Shown here: positions 35,901 through 49,179 of the stretch, piece after piece
How the letters are laid out: each line of letters begins with the position of its first letter
Position numbering within the stretch: the stretch's first letter is position 1
Assembly: GCA_036937835.1 (NCBI GenBank)
Contig: CM072880.1
Coordinates: 13,708,501-13,772,500 of the forward strand
Length of the DNA stretch: 64,000 bases
Reading direction: 5' to 3'
Source of the DNA: Pampus argenteus
Lineage: Eukaryota > Chordata > Actinopteri > Scombriformes > Stromateidae
Made by a program: the position numbers and the translations under genes
Notes under the pieces: generated by a model
Told to the model about the DNA's origin: nothing
The model's input: only the letters and a program-made list of their open reading frames with translations
The model's database searches: none

Positions 35901-37429
35901 TTTTTTTTATTTTTTTTTTTATCACAACAAAGGCTCAAGTTAAGCTCTTTACTCAAGAAGAGGCCTGATTTGAAATAGCTGGCGGTTGTCATCACCACAT
36001 TTCTGGATCTGCAATCATTTTTCTTTTATCGAAACGCTCCTTATAGGATTAAAGCACCATATATTTGAATACATTACAGTAAAAAGTTAGTCAAAATGAT
36101 ATGTGTAATCTCATAGCTGTCCTTTTTTTTTTTGTTTATATTATGTTTGCCATTATATTCATTCATATTACATTTGGGCGCCTCTCCAGATTCACACAAT
36201 ACTAAATTATTTTAATCAGAGAAGGATAATTACTATAATTAGGAAATCAGAATTCAAATAGTAAACCCTACAGTTCTGCCTCTCCAGACTGAGTCTCTAT
36301 TACTGACACTGCTGACCACCTAGGTGTCTCACTGTTTAACTCAACAGTGTAAAAACAGCTGCACCATATTCCTCATAGTCCCCTGCAAAACAATTGTTAA
36401 CCTTCCAATTTAATTATAATAATAATAACAATTAGACATGGGCTTACTGGGCAGAAAATAAGGATGCAAGCCATACGGTGAGACTTCATCAAAAATTCTG
36501 AATATGAGATTGACTTATCAGCTGGCCTGTTGGGTGCAATTCAATTATCTCTTTGTTTTTCTGCAGGGAATGAAGGGAGTAGATGGAAACGCAACACACA
36601 GTGAAATAGCGGGAGACTGCTGGTACTGATAAAAGGTCAATAAAAGCAACAGCGTGAAATAGAAAAGTGATTAGCAGTAAAACTAATAGTTTGTGGAATA
36701 TTGTACTAAGGGAGCCATTTAAGTTGTTTTGTTTCAGTCGGAAATGGGAGTTTTTAAAGTATTTCTTTACTAGTGTCTTTTGGAAAGAACTTCTATTCAT
36801 TTCTAATGGGAAATTGCAGTTTCCCTGCTGTGTTTCCTGCATTTTGATGTTCCAGATCACATGAATGCCCCCCTAGTCTTTTTTCAGGAGCTTCTTTAGA
36901 AATTAGCTCTGAATCATTTTGCCTACGGAACACTAGTACTGAATCTAACATATTTATCATATACAGCTGCAAATTTCAATTTTCTCTCACCCCAAATGAA
37001 ACACGGTGAGGAGTAGAAGTTGTTTGAAAACAGAATTAGATAAACGCGGAGCTCTTATTTTTATTTGCACTTCCCAGAACCCCGGTCATCTTCCAAGAAC
37101 CTCTGATGTTATCTGAGTTCATTCTCCAAATGCAGATCTCATTCAATCACCCTGTAATCGTCTCCTCTCGCCTTATCTCCCAAAGCTTTTCTCTTAGAAA
37201 ACCCACAGGAGCCGACTGTGCGCCGCTCACTGTGATAACGGGGAATAGAAAAAGAAGGGTATGAGTTTACCTCTGCTATATTGTGCCAGTGTGAGCACGT
37301 TCCAATTGATGTCTTGTCTGAGACTGGAAACGGTGGGCATATGGGACACCCTCCTCTGCAATGCAATATTCAAAGAGATCTTACATAATTCATCTTTTTT
37401 TTTTTCCTCTGTTTTTTGAGAGCCATCCT

Positions 37430-37640
37430 CAAAGTGTCAGTGGCAGACCCTTTTAATTTGACAAGCCTGTGAAGCTGGAGTGCAAAATCTTGACGGCTTG
37501 GCTTTGCAACTTCTCGCGGGACAGGTTGATATCGGGATGATAATGAGGCACTCTTTTCAAAAGAATGGATGAATTAATAACCAGTCATCTGTCTGGGAAG
37601 AATAGTTCAAAGGCCGTTATAATCCAGTGGCTCATACATA
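37430..37640. promoter_or_regulatory. Candidate conserved non-coding element
   Basis: Repeat-free stretch with TTTTAATTTGACAAGCC, GATAATGAGG and GAATTAATAACC cores and retained CpGs (CTTCTCGCGGG). Regulatory role inferred. Confidence 0.25.
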
Positions 37641-38099
37641 CAGCCCTGCTTCCAAATGAGAGGACCCATGATTTATTCAGGTCATGGACACTCTGTTAGA
37701 GAATAAATACTCATATTTTTGTAGTCTGGAAACAAACAGAAAACAACATATTTAGAATAAGTTCAGATAGGAGTCACCATTCAGCAGCTGTGATTCGCTA
37801 TAATTAAGTGATAGCATATTTATGACCTACAGGAAGAATCTGCACGTGCATGTTGGCTGTGTGTTTCAGACTCCATTATGCCCATGTGACATTCAAATGC
37901 ACTATATAAATAGTTTTTTTGTGTAGTAAATACAAATGAGTCTTTGTTTTGGGAGGTCAAAAAGATAAAGTTGACTTGTTAATTCCCGTGATTCTTCAGT
38001 ATGTTGTTTTTAGCTTTTCATCTGTTTAAAAAGATGTGTTGACATGTGTGTTTGTCTCTTCCATTTTCTTATAATAAAGCCGACAGTTGACTTTAGAAT

Positions 38100-38176
38100 A
38101 TTTAGGAGCGAGGAAATGTCACCTGATTCTGATCATTTGGATGGGTGGCCAAATACTTTTGGCAATATAGTGTATC
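38100..38176 (+). mobile_element. Terminal end of a Tc1/mariner-like element
   Basis: GGTGGCCAAATACTTTTGG followed by CAATATAGTGTA (to 38174) is the characteristic terminal inverted repeat of a common fish Tc1/mariner-like MITE, flanked by TA. The opposite end (TACACTATATTGCCAAAAG) was not found; a weak GCACTATATAAATAG at about 37899 may be its remnant. Confidence 0.6.
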
Positions 38177-40738
38177 TGCAGCACTATAGCTGCAGCAGAG
38201 ATCGTCCATTATAATCACCTGACCACAAGACCCAGGGCATCATGCTGCTCATCTCTAGCACTGATGAAGATAGTTTTTTGTGATTTTTAAATGTTTTTTA
38301 TCAACTAGCTTGGATATGCTAAATATCATTTTCATTCCCATCATCCATATGCCCCCCCACCCGCTATATTTTCTAGGTCACATTGTGGTGAATCGGTTGT
38401 AACTGGAGCAAATATATTTTCAACTCACCCAACTTTTCAATCATGCATCTCCTTGATAGAGAAGGCTCAGCACACTGAAAATACATTACATGTTTGTTAG
38501 CCAACACCCAGCTGGATCCTATTCCTTCCCAATCGGTCCAAAATTAATTTGCTGTGGCCAAATAGTGTGCAAGGGAAAAATGTGAGCTGTTGTCTGGATG
38601 CTGTGGTCCCCACATGAGGCTCCTCCATTTGTCTCAGCTCTCACAGCTGGGAGAGAGAGACCATTAGCAAGCAATTTCACCCCTCCACTCCCTCATGTCT
38701 ATCTTCCATTAGACAACTTTTTTTCATCCTTTCATCATAGACTTTTTTTTTTTTTTTAAATGTGTGCATCCCAGGTATGAAGATATTTAAGATGTTTGTT
38801 TTTCAGGTCAAGTAGTCCAATAGAAATAAGAAAGACGGTGATTAAACATAGGCTGTTTGGTGTGGAAAGAGCTTTATCCATAATCCATCCGCCCACTTGG
38901 AATTACTTCAACTGTATGAAGACATACTGTGGGACAGTATTTGAAGCTCAGGGAAGAATGGCATCTTCCTTATTAGGCCACTTGAACAATTTACTCACAG
39001 GCAGCAAACAATAAACCAAAAATAAACAACCCAATAGGGAGGAGCGACAGCATTATGCGCACTAAGCCATCATTCAATCCATCATAATTGAATATCTGCA
39101 CTATCAAGCACATTCATCCCGTATTCTCATTGTTGACTTATTGTTAAACTCAGTGAATGAATGTTGTTGATACTGCTGAATTTTAATTTACAGCCACGTT
39201 CATGTATAGCTTGTGGATAAAATTAAAATGGATGTGGGTTTGTGAGTTGTGAGATTTGGCTCGAGGCTTGGTGGCAATCACCGGGCCTCTCTTCGTTAAT
39301 CATTTCCTTGGGTGTGAAGCAGGATACTTGGCCAAGTAGGCAATATGAATGGCTACAGAGGAGATAAGCTGGGTACAATAATCCCAGTACTGCATCTATC
39401 ACGCCTGCTATTGAAATGAACAGATGGACTCCCACACGTGCAGCTCATAGGGGATGGATAAAGCATTTTTCTACCTGCTGCGACACTTATTTATTGACTG
39501 TTAGGTACACAGGCAAGTACAAGTGGCCTGTACAATAAAAACGGTGCATATTATAGGAAGAATATGTCATGAAATATAAGTTATGATAAAATAGTTTTTA
39601 CATCAAGTACTAATTATTACATTATGACTTTACATGCTATGGTGGTCCAGCAGCTATGACATTATTTAGATGAGGATGGTGGCTGTAAGGACGTACCTTT
39701 TTGAATTCTGTTACCAACAAAATTTATTTATATCTTAGAAGAACTATTATTGTGATGGGTTACGCTTGTTACATTGCAAACCATACAAATGTCAATTCTA
39801 TGTTAGTTGCCACGGGGTGATGTTGTAGGAGAAATACTTAGTCTTGAATATAAAGATATCCACTTAATGTGGACAAAAAATGTAATCTGCATTACATTCA
39901 GAGAAAGTGTATTTGCTAGTAGTCCTACATATGGTGTATGTTTGGATTTACACAATAACAGCTGCCTTTAGATCCTTAACTATGAATCCACCTTTAGTGT
40001 ATATAAAATTCATTGGTATGTTAAGGTTTGCACTTTAACATGAGTGTACAGTGATGATTGATGTAATATAAAAGTGCAGCTAAGTGTTATTTTATTTATT
40101 TTTATTTATCTATATATATTCTCTGGATTGAAGTAAGGCCAACATCCACTCATCCTTATTTCTTATATTATGTGACTCATAAAGCCTATGTTGCTATAAA
40201 TCATACCACCCAACAAAACAGAACATCAATCAAAGTGCAACATGTTTTTATCAGTCTGTTTTGAAATTTTAAACATAAATACTATCTATTTGTTGCCACT
40301 TCAGCTCCAACCTCAATGAGTCTCTTTCACTGCCGTGCTTTGGTTCAGTCACTTTTACAGGTGATGTTATAATGCAGTATTACCTTGATGAAATATGTCT
40401 TGCTGAATGCATTTTACCGTCAGGTTACCATTTCAATGGATAGATTCTCAATGTGCAATCTTTGACCAGCGTTCTGTGAGGCTTGCCTCTCTATATGCTT
40501 GTCTGTATAGATCTCTTGACATCACATGCATTGGCTTCTATAATAGGAACATTTATCTTGCAATCTTGGGATTGTGAGCTTTTTCATCCTGTGCTTGTGA
40601 AAAAGTCATTGATAGCATGATGTGTGAAGAGGCGAGGTTTTACGTAATGCTGAATTTGTGGTCTGGATCTATTTAACTGGTGTTGGAATTAAAAATAAAC
40701 AAACAGATTTATCTTCAAATGAAAGAAAGAAAGGATTT

Positions 40739-40818
<80 letters not shown>

Positions 40819-42719
40819 GAGTGAGAATTGTTACCTCGAGGTATTTAACATCCATAATGCATCCATAATGCATTTTCGGCCATTTGTATTACATCTGAGA
40901 TGACCTCAAAGAAACACATTTGCATATTGTTTTGCAAAAACAAAAGATGATATTATTTTTCTGTGGTCATTAACACCATAGGCGATGCTGTCTATGCAGT
41001 ATTTCAGATACATAAAATAATTAGTTTCCACATCATAGTCTGCATAATTCAGCAAAAGTACAGATATCTTCACCACCGCATGTGCGACTTTGCCACATAA
41101 AGTGAGCTCATAGATATAACAGTTTTGTTTCTTGATCAGTGTTATGGTATTATATAAACTGCGTTTAAGATGAAAACAAACATGCTTGTGGCCTTGTATC
41201 AACTCTTAGATTATAGCTGGTAGATTGCTATCACACATTTTTCCAAAACCTATTAGTGTAATTAGCTAATGTACTGATCTTCATTGAAGATAGGTCTTCA
41301 ATGGAGCCATTGACCTTGAATAATGTGCATGTGCTACAACTTAATGACGTGAAAACCTAGTAAAAGACTACAAGACACTGAATTTGAAGTAGAATCTTAG
41401 AGCTTCTTTTATTTCTCAGCTCTTAGCTACAAAACAGCATAACATCCCATTTTTTGTGTGTATCTGGATTGTTTGCCCTTTTGTTCTTGTTGCTAAATTA
41501 GAATATTTGTTTGGTAATACCAAAGTAACATAACAAATTTGTGAAGTTAACAATCGTAAACAAACAATTTGCTCAGATTTTTAAAATTGGTGGGTAAAAA
41601 GAGACCAGTGATCACTCAGTGCCATATTTTTCCTTCTCTGAATAAACAAAACTTGGAATCAGACGAAGTCTTCATTTCCCTGTGGAGGAGACTCATGTCT
41701 TATAATCAGTGAGCAGCACACAATCCAGACATATGGTGCTTTCATTGCTTTGCTCTTGTGTCAGCACTCATGCAAGTGGTGATTTCATTGTTGTTTGCCT
41801 GCCTTTTTTTTTCCTTCTTGCAAAAGAGAGTGGCTTATAACATAAATAATTAGTGACTGTAATAAACTGCAGAGAACCTCATCCCAAGAGGCCAGACTAG
41901 AAGTCTTACTCAAAGAAGACAGCCTTCCACTGTCTTTAAATGAGCTATTTTCACTCTACCAGTCGACAAGCAGTTAGGGGATTTCACTATGTTCTGCTTA
42001 GTCTTTGGAAAATACTCTATAATTACTTTGTAGTACATCTGTGTGCAAATTAAGATATCATGTCTAATTAAACCTCGCAAAAGGCAGACGTTACAGTACA
42101 AGAGTTGGTAGGATGGCCTCCTAACTGCAGAAGTGTACATTCCCTGCTTTAATATTTTAGCTGTGCTTCATCTCTGTAATCCTGCAGTACACACTCAATG
42201 ATTTTTTTCAGGCTCTAAATGAGCTGCCCTTGACTTAATGCACATAAGTGATGCAACAGATCGACGTACATTGAACACTAATGATAACTGCAAGGATACA
42301 GATGATCATAATGGGGCATGGAATGTAGAAATATGAACAACCACTCTGTTTAGCCCGAAGTGCTCTTCTGATTATCTCAAGTTCCACTCTGTTTTAACCT
42401 AAGGGAAAAGTAGATCTTAATCTTAAAGTAGATCTAACCATGTGCGCAGATATGTGTGGATGAGTAGGCTATTAGGGGTTAGTTAGGGAAAAAGGCTGCG
42501 ATTAGCTAATCACATTGGTGCAATGCAACATGGGAGAAAAATATAGGCTACTGTTGCATGTTCCAACCTTTTCTTCACCACAGAGAGCAGAGGAGAGCAG
42601 CATGAACGTAGATGCCAAAAAAACACGGTATAAACTCTCACACTTAGCAGAACTAAAACAAGTGCACATAAAGTAGGTAACTAACACAAATAAACCTAAT
42701 CTCTACTGCGTTTTGCTGT
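38177..42719. other. Intergenic DNA, no gene recognised
   Basis: AT-rich unique DNA. It contains the CT/AT microsatellite at 40742, a tandem 12-base duplication (ATCCATAATGC repeat) near 40849-40872, an octamer ATTTGCAT at 40918-40925, and enhancer-like sequence at about 39230-39440. No domain is seen in any frame. Confidence 0.7.
40742..40819. repeat. (CT)n(AT)n compound microsatellite
   Basis: About 27 CT units, then about 12 AT units. Confidence 0.97.
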
Positions 42720-43042
42720 CATTTATGGTCGCGTAAGTTTCTTGTCTTCTCTCTGTTTCTGTTGCTCAGCCGCGGGGAGGAAAGACAGACAGTGGTGGAG
42801 AGTTGACGATAACTACAATAGTTACGTTACTGGAAGTACAATAAAAGCTTTGCCAGTAAAAAGCCAATAAAAATCATTTATTCATGTAATCCATGTAAAA
42901 GATTGACGGACTCCAAATGACAAAAAAATATTGACGTAAAGAGTAATATTTGCGATGATAGAGCATGATATGAAACGACTGATGTTTTTCTATCGTCACA
43001 CAATATATATATATATATATCGTCTTATCACACAGCCCTAAC
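42720..43042 (-). mobile_element. TAGGGCTGTGTGATA-type DNA transposon end
   Basis: Read on the minus strand from 43042 it begins GTTAGGGCTGTGTGATAAGA, passes an AT tract, then GTGTGACGATAGAAAAAC and CGTTTCATATCATGCTCTAT. This block order matches a teleost dispersed repeat starting TAGGGCTGTGCGATA. The inner boundary is approximate and the opposite end was not located. The family is probably hAT-related, from memory. Confidence 0.5.
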
Positions 43043-45132
43043 AATAAACATGTTTCTTTTTTTTTGTCAATAACAGTTAATGTGGACCTGCAGTGTCCAA
43101 TATGTTTCAGCCACAAAGTGTATTAATATCTGCATGTGGAGTAAGGAACCAGTCACAGCAGTCTTTACAGCAGCTACATTTCAGACTCAAATCAGGTTAT
43201 TTTAATGGAAACATAGAGATCAGTGGATTTGCTAAATGTTCCCATTGCTTTGGAGTTCAACTTTGGTGAATCATGATGTACAAATTCACACCATGACCAA
43301 TTGCAAACTATGCTTTGACGGAACAGATTGACCAAAATAGAGGAAACGTAAAGATGCTGTGATGGAACCAGTCAAGCTCCTTTCTTGTACAGAGAAATAC
43401 TGCATTTGTGTGGAAGCTGTTGCAGACTAAACAACTGGACAACTTCCAAGCAGCCTCTGGTACGGTTTGTTTGTGGTGTGAAAGTAAAGCAGACCAACCA
43501 CAGGATTTTCTGTTGGCAATATCTAATTCTCAAAAGAAGATTCAAGAAACTGCAGTTGAAACCATTTGCTGGCCGTAAATGTTCAAGGATGTAATCTTAA
43601 AGGTGATTTTTTTTTATTAGCAATCTTGATAAATGGTGCATGTATTTATGCAGGATAATTTGTAAACCTCGTAGCATGCATGTCACTACAGGAGTGCAGG
43701 TATTTCCTGTGTCCATATCCATTTTGCCACAACTAAAACCGAACCAACTTCATGACCTTCAGCTTTCAACCTCTCTGGCCTCTTAGAGATTCGGTGCATT
43801 GTATCCTTTTATTTTGTCCACCCACCTGAAAAGTTGAGTTGGAGGGATTTTCCCCAATTACTCCTACTTAACTCATAATATTTAAGGTACCATTTAGACA
43901 CTGATAATGACTCAACATTGTATGAACAAAGATGTTATGTTGAATGCAGTTCTGACGTGATCCCCAAAACATCCAGCCATGACGCCAGACTCTGTCTGAC
44001 TATGTGCGTACGCTGACAGGCAAAAACTCTCAGACTGAGTCCAAAGGTTATGCAATGACTCATTGTCTCAGCGAATGTTATTCTAGCGGATGATTAGCTC
44101 CAACTGACATTTGCAGTCAGTCTCCTTCTGTTGACCAGCTAATTCTATTAATTCCTTCTTTGAAGTGCGGTGAGAAGAACTCCAACATTGATCTTCAGAG
44201 GGCCCCTTCATCCCGGCATTTTCATTAGTTGAACCCTTGATGGCTTAGTGAGCAACCTCCAAATGAAGGGGGGGAGGGGGCACGTATGATGTGAGAAATA
44301 TTTGTGAGAACTCAGCAGCGTTTTGGGTTCACAGAGGAGATGAGTATGTTTAGCTCTAATGACAGGGTGGACTCTGGATCCCGTGTTTCTTTACCGCTCT
44401 CCTTCGCGTTTGCATGTGCAGTTTTGAGGATTTAGTGTGATTACAGGTACTGTACGCTGGATAGATTTGGATGTGACGGATGCTTACAAAGACAGTGAAC
44501 ACACATATCACAGTAGCAAGCATGCGAAGGCCTGACTGTTGCCATTCATTGCTTGTGCCTCAAAACAAAAGAAACAGAGCAACAACAAGGTTTGCAGGTG
44601 TCAGAGAAAGGGAAATGTCAGGCTAATGTGCCAGTGGCTCCAGGCTTTGTTTTGATTACTGCAATTATTTTACTTGTAGTTTATGCCATGTGTGTTTTTC
44701 TTTCCTTTTTTCCCCCCCTTGGCTTTTAGATTAGTCAATTATAGGCCAGGATTTCCTGGGTGACTCATTAATCATATAAGTATTATGTTCTGTACAGTAT
44801 GCCCTGCACATGTGATACAGATCATAATTGCATGCTAACAACATATTTAATCAGAGTGTATGCAGTTTTAGCTCAGTTCATTTGGTTATCACTACAATTC
44901 ACAGATAAAGAGCACAAAGGAGATAAATCAGCCCAATCCCATTCACACCTGGGCACAGCAAGAAGGAATAATAGTGTGTGTGTAGCGGTGGTGGTGGTGG
45001 TGGGGTATCTTAGGCTGGTGCCACCTGACTGATGAATACACTCATGCATGTGGACACTTGGCTGGCGCACAGAGAATAACAGGGAGGGGATCTGGCACTT
45101 CATCAAGTAGACCTACTACTGGGAAATCGCTG

Positions 45133-45210
45133 TGCGAGAGCGATGAGGATGATGCGTTTATCTAGCTTCCTCTGTGATGCATAACTGGCTCTGTTGGCCT
45201 CGCTCTCGCA
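45133..45210. repeat. Inverted repeat around a 55-base spacer
   Basis: TGCGAGAGCGA at 45133-45143 faces TCGCTCTCGCA at 45200-45210, an exact reverse complement. Four CpGs in the arms are retained in a CpG-poor region. Confidence 0.6.
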
Positions 45211-46372
45211 GCGCGCAGTATGCCTTCAAACCGGCAGCTCGGTTGCATCAAACATTAGATGCTTTTTATTTACTTGACATATAGCAGGAGTTTTTGTGTT
45301 TGTTTAAAGCAAACAAAAGCATGACCTCTTTCTGTCTTCACTAGCAAGTTAGGCATTTTTTTTTGCAGATGTGTTGCAAGTGCTGCTCACTTAAGAAATG
45401 GTGTCAGCATAATCTGCCTTAGGTCTGCCATGACGCTCTTCCCCACAATCACTACAATCAGAGACAAATCTGTGTTTGTGAAATATCTGTGAAATCTAAA
45501 GGCAAATCATTAGGAGATGCACAGAAATGAAGCCCGTACACTCCAATCTGTAATGAGATTACAGCTCAGGGCGCATGCAAGATCATTTGTGCGTGTGCGA
45601 GTTAATTGGCAGCCAAAGAGCCTAAGAGGGAAAGTTCTGTGAGCCCAGCAAACAGTAACTCAGAACCAGGGCAACACTAATTATTTCAGGCTGCCCGCAT
45701 GTGCTTGCTCTGTGTTACATGGTGCGGCAGAGATTCTGTTTTTTTGGTCTACCCAGGGTACCAGGTGCACTAATAGAGCTGCACTAACCCATACCCCTCT
45801 TGTAGATTAAGAGGTTCTAGCAGAATTGCACATATTCTTGACTTCATGTCTTCATGACTGTTCACTGTGACCGTATGTGATTGATTTTCATCTCAGTCTG
45901 TGCAATTGCTAGATGAGCAGAAAATGCAGCTGCAATTGGACAAAAGTGGAAATAAATACAGCAATTACAGATGCATGTTAAAACCTGGATTAAAATTGTA
46001 GTAAATAATTTGATCTCTAGTATACCTAATATTGTTAAACCTTTATTTCACTCCACTTAGGAACATATTTATTCTCATTTATATTTTAAAACATAGCCAA
46101 CTTCTTAACTGAACATCACTCAGTTTAACCAGAGAATCACATAATGATATTTTTTTATATTATGTTATCCGTTTTAAACAAAAAAGCTGTTCCTTTTGAT
46201 TGGCAGGGATTTAATGACAATTCCCCTCCGTCCCTTCAATTCTGCTAATGTCTGCCATCTTGCCCTTGCTCATTGCATTAGCATGATTGCTGAGAGGAAA
46301 CCTGGGTGAACAGACAATAGTGAGGAGAAAAATCATGAAATTGGCATAAATATGGGAGGGGGGACAAGGAAT

Positions 46373-46392
46373 GGGTGGGGGTGGGGGTGGGG
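46373..46392 (+). other. G-quadruplex motif with three one-base loops
   Basis: Four G tracts of 3, 5, 5 and 4 are separated by single T residues. Loops this short predict a very stable parallel quadruplex. A further GGG-A-GGGGGG lies about 20 bases upstream. Confidence 0.85.
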
Positions 46393-47996
46393 TTGAGATC
46401 CCAGCGAGGTAAATAAGATTTGCCTCTATTTCTGCTGATGGCTGTTAGAACACCAGCACTTTAAGCTGCAGATACAGTGGCAGCTCAGGGTGTGTGTGTG
46501 TGCATATTTGTGTGTTTTGGTCTGTATATGGCAGGGGCTAATTACCATGGAGGAGGGAGGGCAGAGCAGGGTGGGGGTATCTGTTCTGAAAGGAGATGAG
46601 AGAGAAGAGAGGGACGGGAACAACAACCCATCCTGCCACAACCCCATCACTCCCAGCTCCACATATCCCCCCCCCCCACCTCTGTCTGACATGCCGGCCT
46701 TGCTAATAGAATAGCAGTGAAGCATGCTTGAAAATAGGGCTGGTTAGAAAGCCTTTGATCAGCAGTCCCCCTGTGACATCAATTAACCATTAATGTGCAG
46801 CCGCAGAGCAGGAAGATGGAGAGCTGTCCAGGGTCACCTCAATCTACGGCCACCCAGCCTGATAATGACAGCCATTTAACTCCATTGGTCTTACTGTACA
46901 GGGTTTTGTGTGTTTGTATATATGTGTGCATGTGTACGTGTGATGTTTTTGCAATAAAAGGTCTGCATGAGAAGATTAACCCTGGATTATTGGGATTTTA
47001 TGAGCATGATGTGGCATACTTCCAAAAGAGAAACTCTTATAATTATTTTCAGAATTAGGTTTAGAATTAACCCGGTTAATGGAAACTCTTAAACATACTG
47101 GAATGGATATTTACAAGGCTGTAAAAATAAATATGTCTAGCTGTTATTGTCTCCCAGTACCTCCCTGCTAAATGACTGTATACTGAAGATGCATATTGTA
47201 GCGAGCAGGCTGACAACAAAAAGGACTCTGCATTACCACAGACAAACAAACAAACAATCCCAACATTTCCTGTCTCACCCCTCCCTTCCTTGCTGATGCA
47301 TGTGTGACAGTTGACCACATCTTTAAGCACTTTCTGCTTTCCTGGGAGTGACATGAAAGCTGGCATGAAACCTTCCAATTTTAATCAAAATCATAAATGG
47401 AGAACTTTTCCTTGTGATGAATTGACATTTACATTTCATTCTGGCCTGATGAGCATTCTTTTCTCTTTGTTTCTTGTTACCCTCCACCTGCTTTCTGTCA
47501 TCTGTCTTACTTGTTTGACATCTGGCACTGGCCAGACATTCCCAAGTCGATGACCAATGTCCTCCATAATAAGGATATATGGCTCCATTAGCTTACAGCT
47601 GATTATTTAATCATTTCTTAGATGGCTTTAATTGAAATAGTATGATGAATGGTGCAGGGCTCACTCCCCAGAGAAAGGTCTAATTGGGCTTCTGTCCTGG
47701 GTGTCTCACCTTGGATCTGTCATCCACAAGCACTTCACTCAGGGAAACAGGTAGAATAGAGTCTGGGTGGAACAAAATACAGGAAAACATTTTATATTCA
47801 AGATTGGAGGGTTTTCTAAACCCCAGTTAGGTAGGGTAGGAAGCATATTATACATTGTCAAATAAATAACCATTCCGAAAAGTTTCAAGGGGAACAAAGT
47901 GCTGCATTCTGGTACTGTGCTGAAGTCGTGGGAAGGTGAATGAGGTTGATGGTGGGTGTACAAGGTGTATGACTCACATCATGAGTCCCAGATGCA

Positions 47997-48075
47997 GTTA
48001 GGTTTAGACAACAAAGTGCACTTTAGTTAGGGTTAAGGAAATAACATACTTTTGGTTAAATGGTAACGTTCACAG
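47997..48075 (+). repeat. Decayed GGTTAGGGTTAGGGAAA-type fish repeat, copy 2
   Basis: GTTAGGTTTAGACAACAAAG, then TTAGTTAGGGTTAAGGAAAT and TTTTGGTTAAATGGTAACG, follow the same block order as the minus-strand copy at 13020-13095. Confidence 0.5.
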
Positions 48076-48453
48076 CAACATGTCCTGATTTGTGACTTGC
48101 CACATACATTAATTAACACTTCATAATTATGCTCATAACCTGGGTGGCATAACTTTCCTTTCAAAATGCATTTGCTGTTTCAAATTAGTATCATATAAAC
48201 ATAATTTCTAGGAGATAAGGCTGTTTTCAATCCAGTCTATCTACCTTTCCTTTTTCTGTTTTGAAAAATGAATGTCCATCTCATATGAGATATCAGATGT
48301 GAGCTGTCTGTCTAAATATAGCCAAAATGCCAAGAAACAATCAGATATGATACAGGAATGACATTTATAACTGTTTCTGGATAGCAACATTGATCTACAG
48401 TCAGTTTCAGACCGTTACAACCAAGAAGGCTGTACCTTTTATTATGTTACCAT

Positions 48454-49026
48454 CAATGTTTCCTCTATACACACAAGCTTCCTGAGCACACTGAGGACCA
48501 CTGTGAGCAACATCAGACGTGCACACTGTGGCGAGGTCCAGTTGCGGCCTGGCTTAAGGTCCCGTTCTGGATAAAATGATACATAGACACCTTTCACTGT
48601 TTGCATATACTCCGACAGCCATTCCATCTTAAAAGAACTGCATTTCTTTTTTACTTTGGCCTGGTGAGTGGATGTGTTGCTGCCTGTTCGTTTCGCCATG
48701 ATAAGGCATCTCTTAACTCCATCTCTTAACTGTTGTTAGCTAGCTAACCTGCACGGCGCATATAGGCAGGACACATATGCACTGTCAATGCGTGAAGTGA
48801 ACCTTATTGTATCATTGGCTGGACACCTGTCACTCACTGAGTTACAATGCAAAATGGTACAGAAAACAATATTATTGGTCTAATTAATTAGATTAGGTCT
48901 AATATTAGATATTATTTCATAAGTTTATATTGAGTTTTATTGTATGCGCTGCATAGATTTTCTTGTGCGCTGAGAATGTGGGAGCAGTGCGCAATTGCAC
49001 AAGGGCGCAGCTTAGAGGGAACATTG
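48454..49026 (-). mobile_element. Complete hAT-like non-autonomous transposon with 8-bp target duplication
   Basis: Terminal inverted repeats CAATGTTTCCTCTA and TAGAGGGAACATTG agree at 13 of 14 positions. The flanks GTTACCAT (48446-48453) and GTTGCCAC (49027-49034) agree at 6 of 8, both differences being transitions, as expected for a decayed 8-bp hAT target duplication. On the minus strand a frame from 48699 starts MAKRTGSNTSTHQAKVKKKC and contains SSFKMEWLSEYMQT. It could be the remnant N-terminus of a transposase, as in hAT-derived zinc-finger proteins, with the catalytic part deleted. A 13-base tandem duplication (CATCTCTTAACTC) lies at about 48705-48733. Not mobile by itself. Confidence 0.7.
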
Positions 49027-49179
49027 GTTGCCACAGTAGTTCCATAACAGCTGTACCACACTTTAAAAGATAATAGACACCCAATAAGATGTTTTACTCT
49101 GTGAGGCTTTCAGAGCTAAATGGTGCTGATAACAAAACACATGGAAAACAACAGACACTATTAATTCTGGTTACTCGTT

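Larger units (their letters stand above)
32305..38099. other. Intergenic DNA with enhancer-like blocks, no gene recognised
   Basis: AT-rich unique DNA. Blocks without simple repeats and with clustered factor motifs lie at 34040-34340, 35740-35900 and 37430-37640. T-runs occur at 34794, 35902 and 36123. Open frames (35301-35555, 36489-36860) show no domains. Confidence 0.7.
43043..48445. other. Intergenic DNA, no gene recognised
   Basis: Unique DNA with a G-quadruplex motif at 46373, (GGT)n near 44989, an inverted repeat at 45133-45210, poly(C) near 46668 and a decayed repeat at 47997-48075. Enhancer-like motif groups lie at about 44080-44180 and 44725-44785 (ATTAGTCAATTATAGG, TGACTCATTAATCAT). 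No coding exon recognised. Confidence 0.7.

Noticed and set aside
36489..36860. 123-codon minus-strand frame with a hydrophobic middle
   Set aside because: AT-rich chance frame; hydrophobicity comes from T-rich codons, and the opposite strand is also open over part of it.
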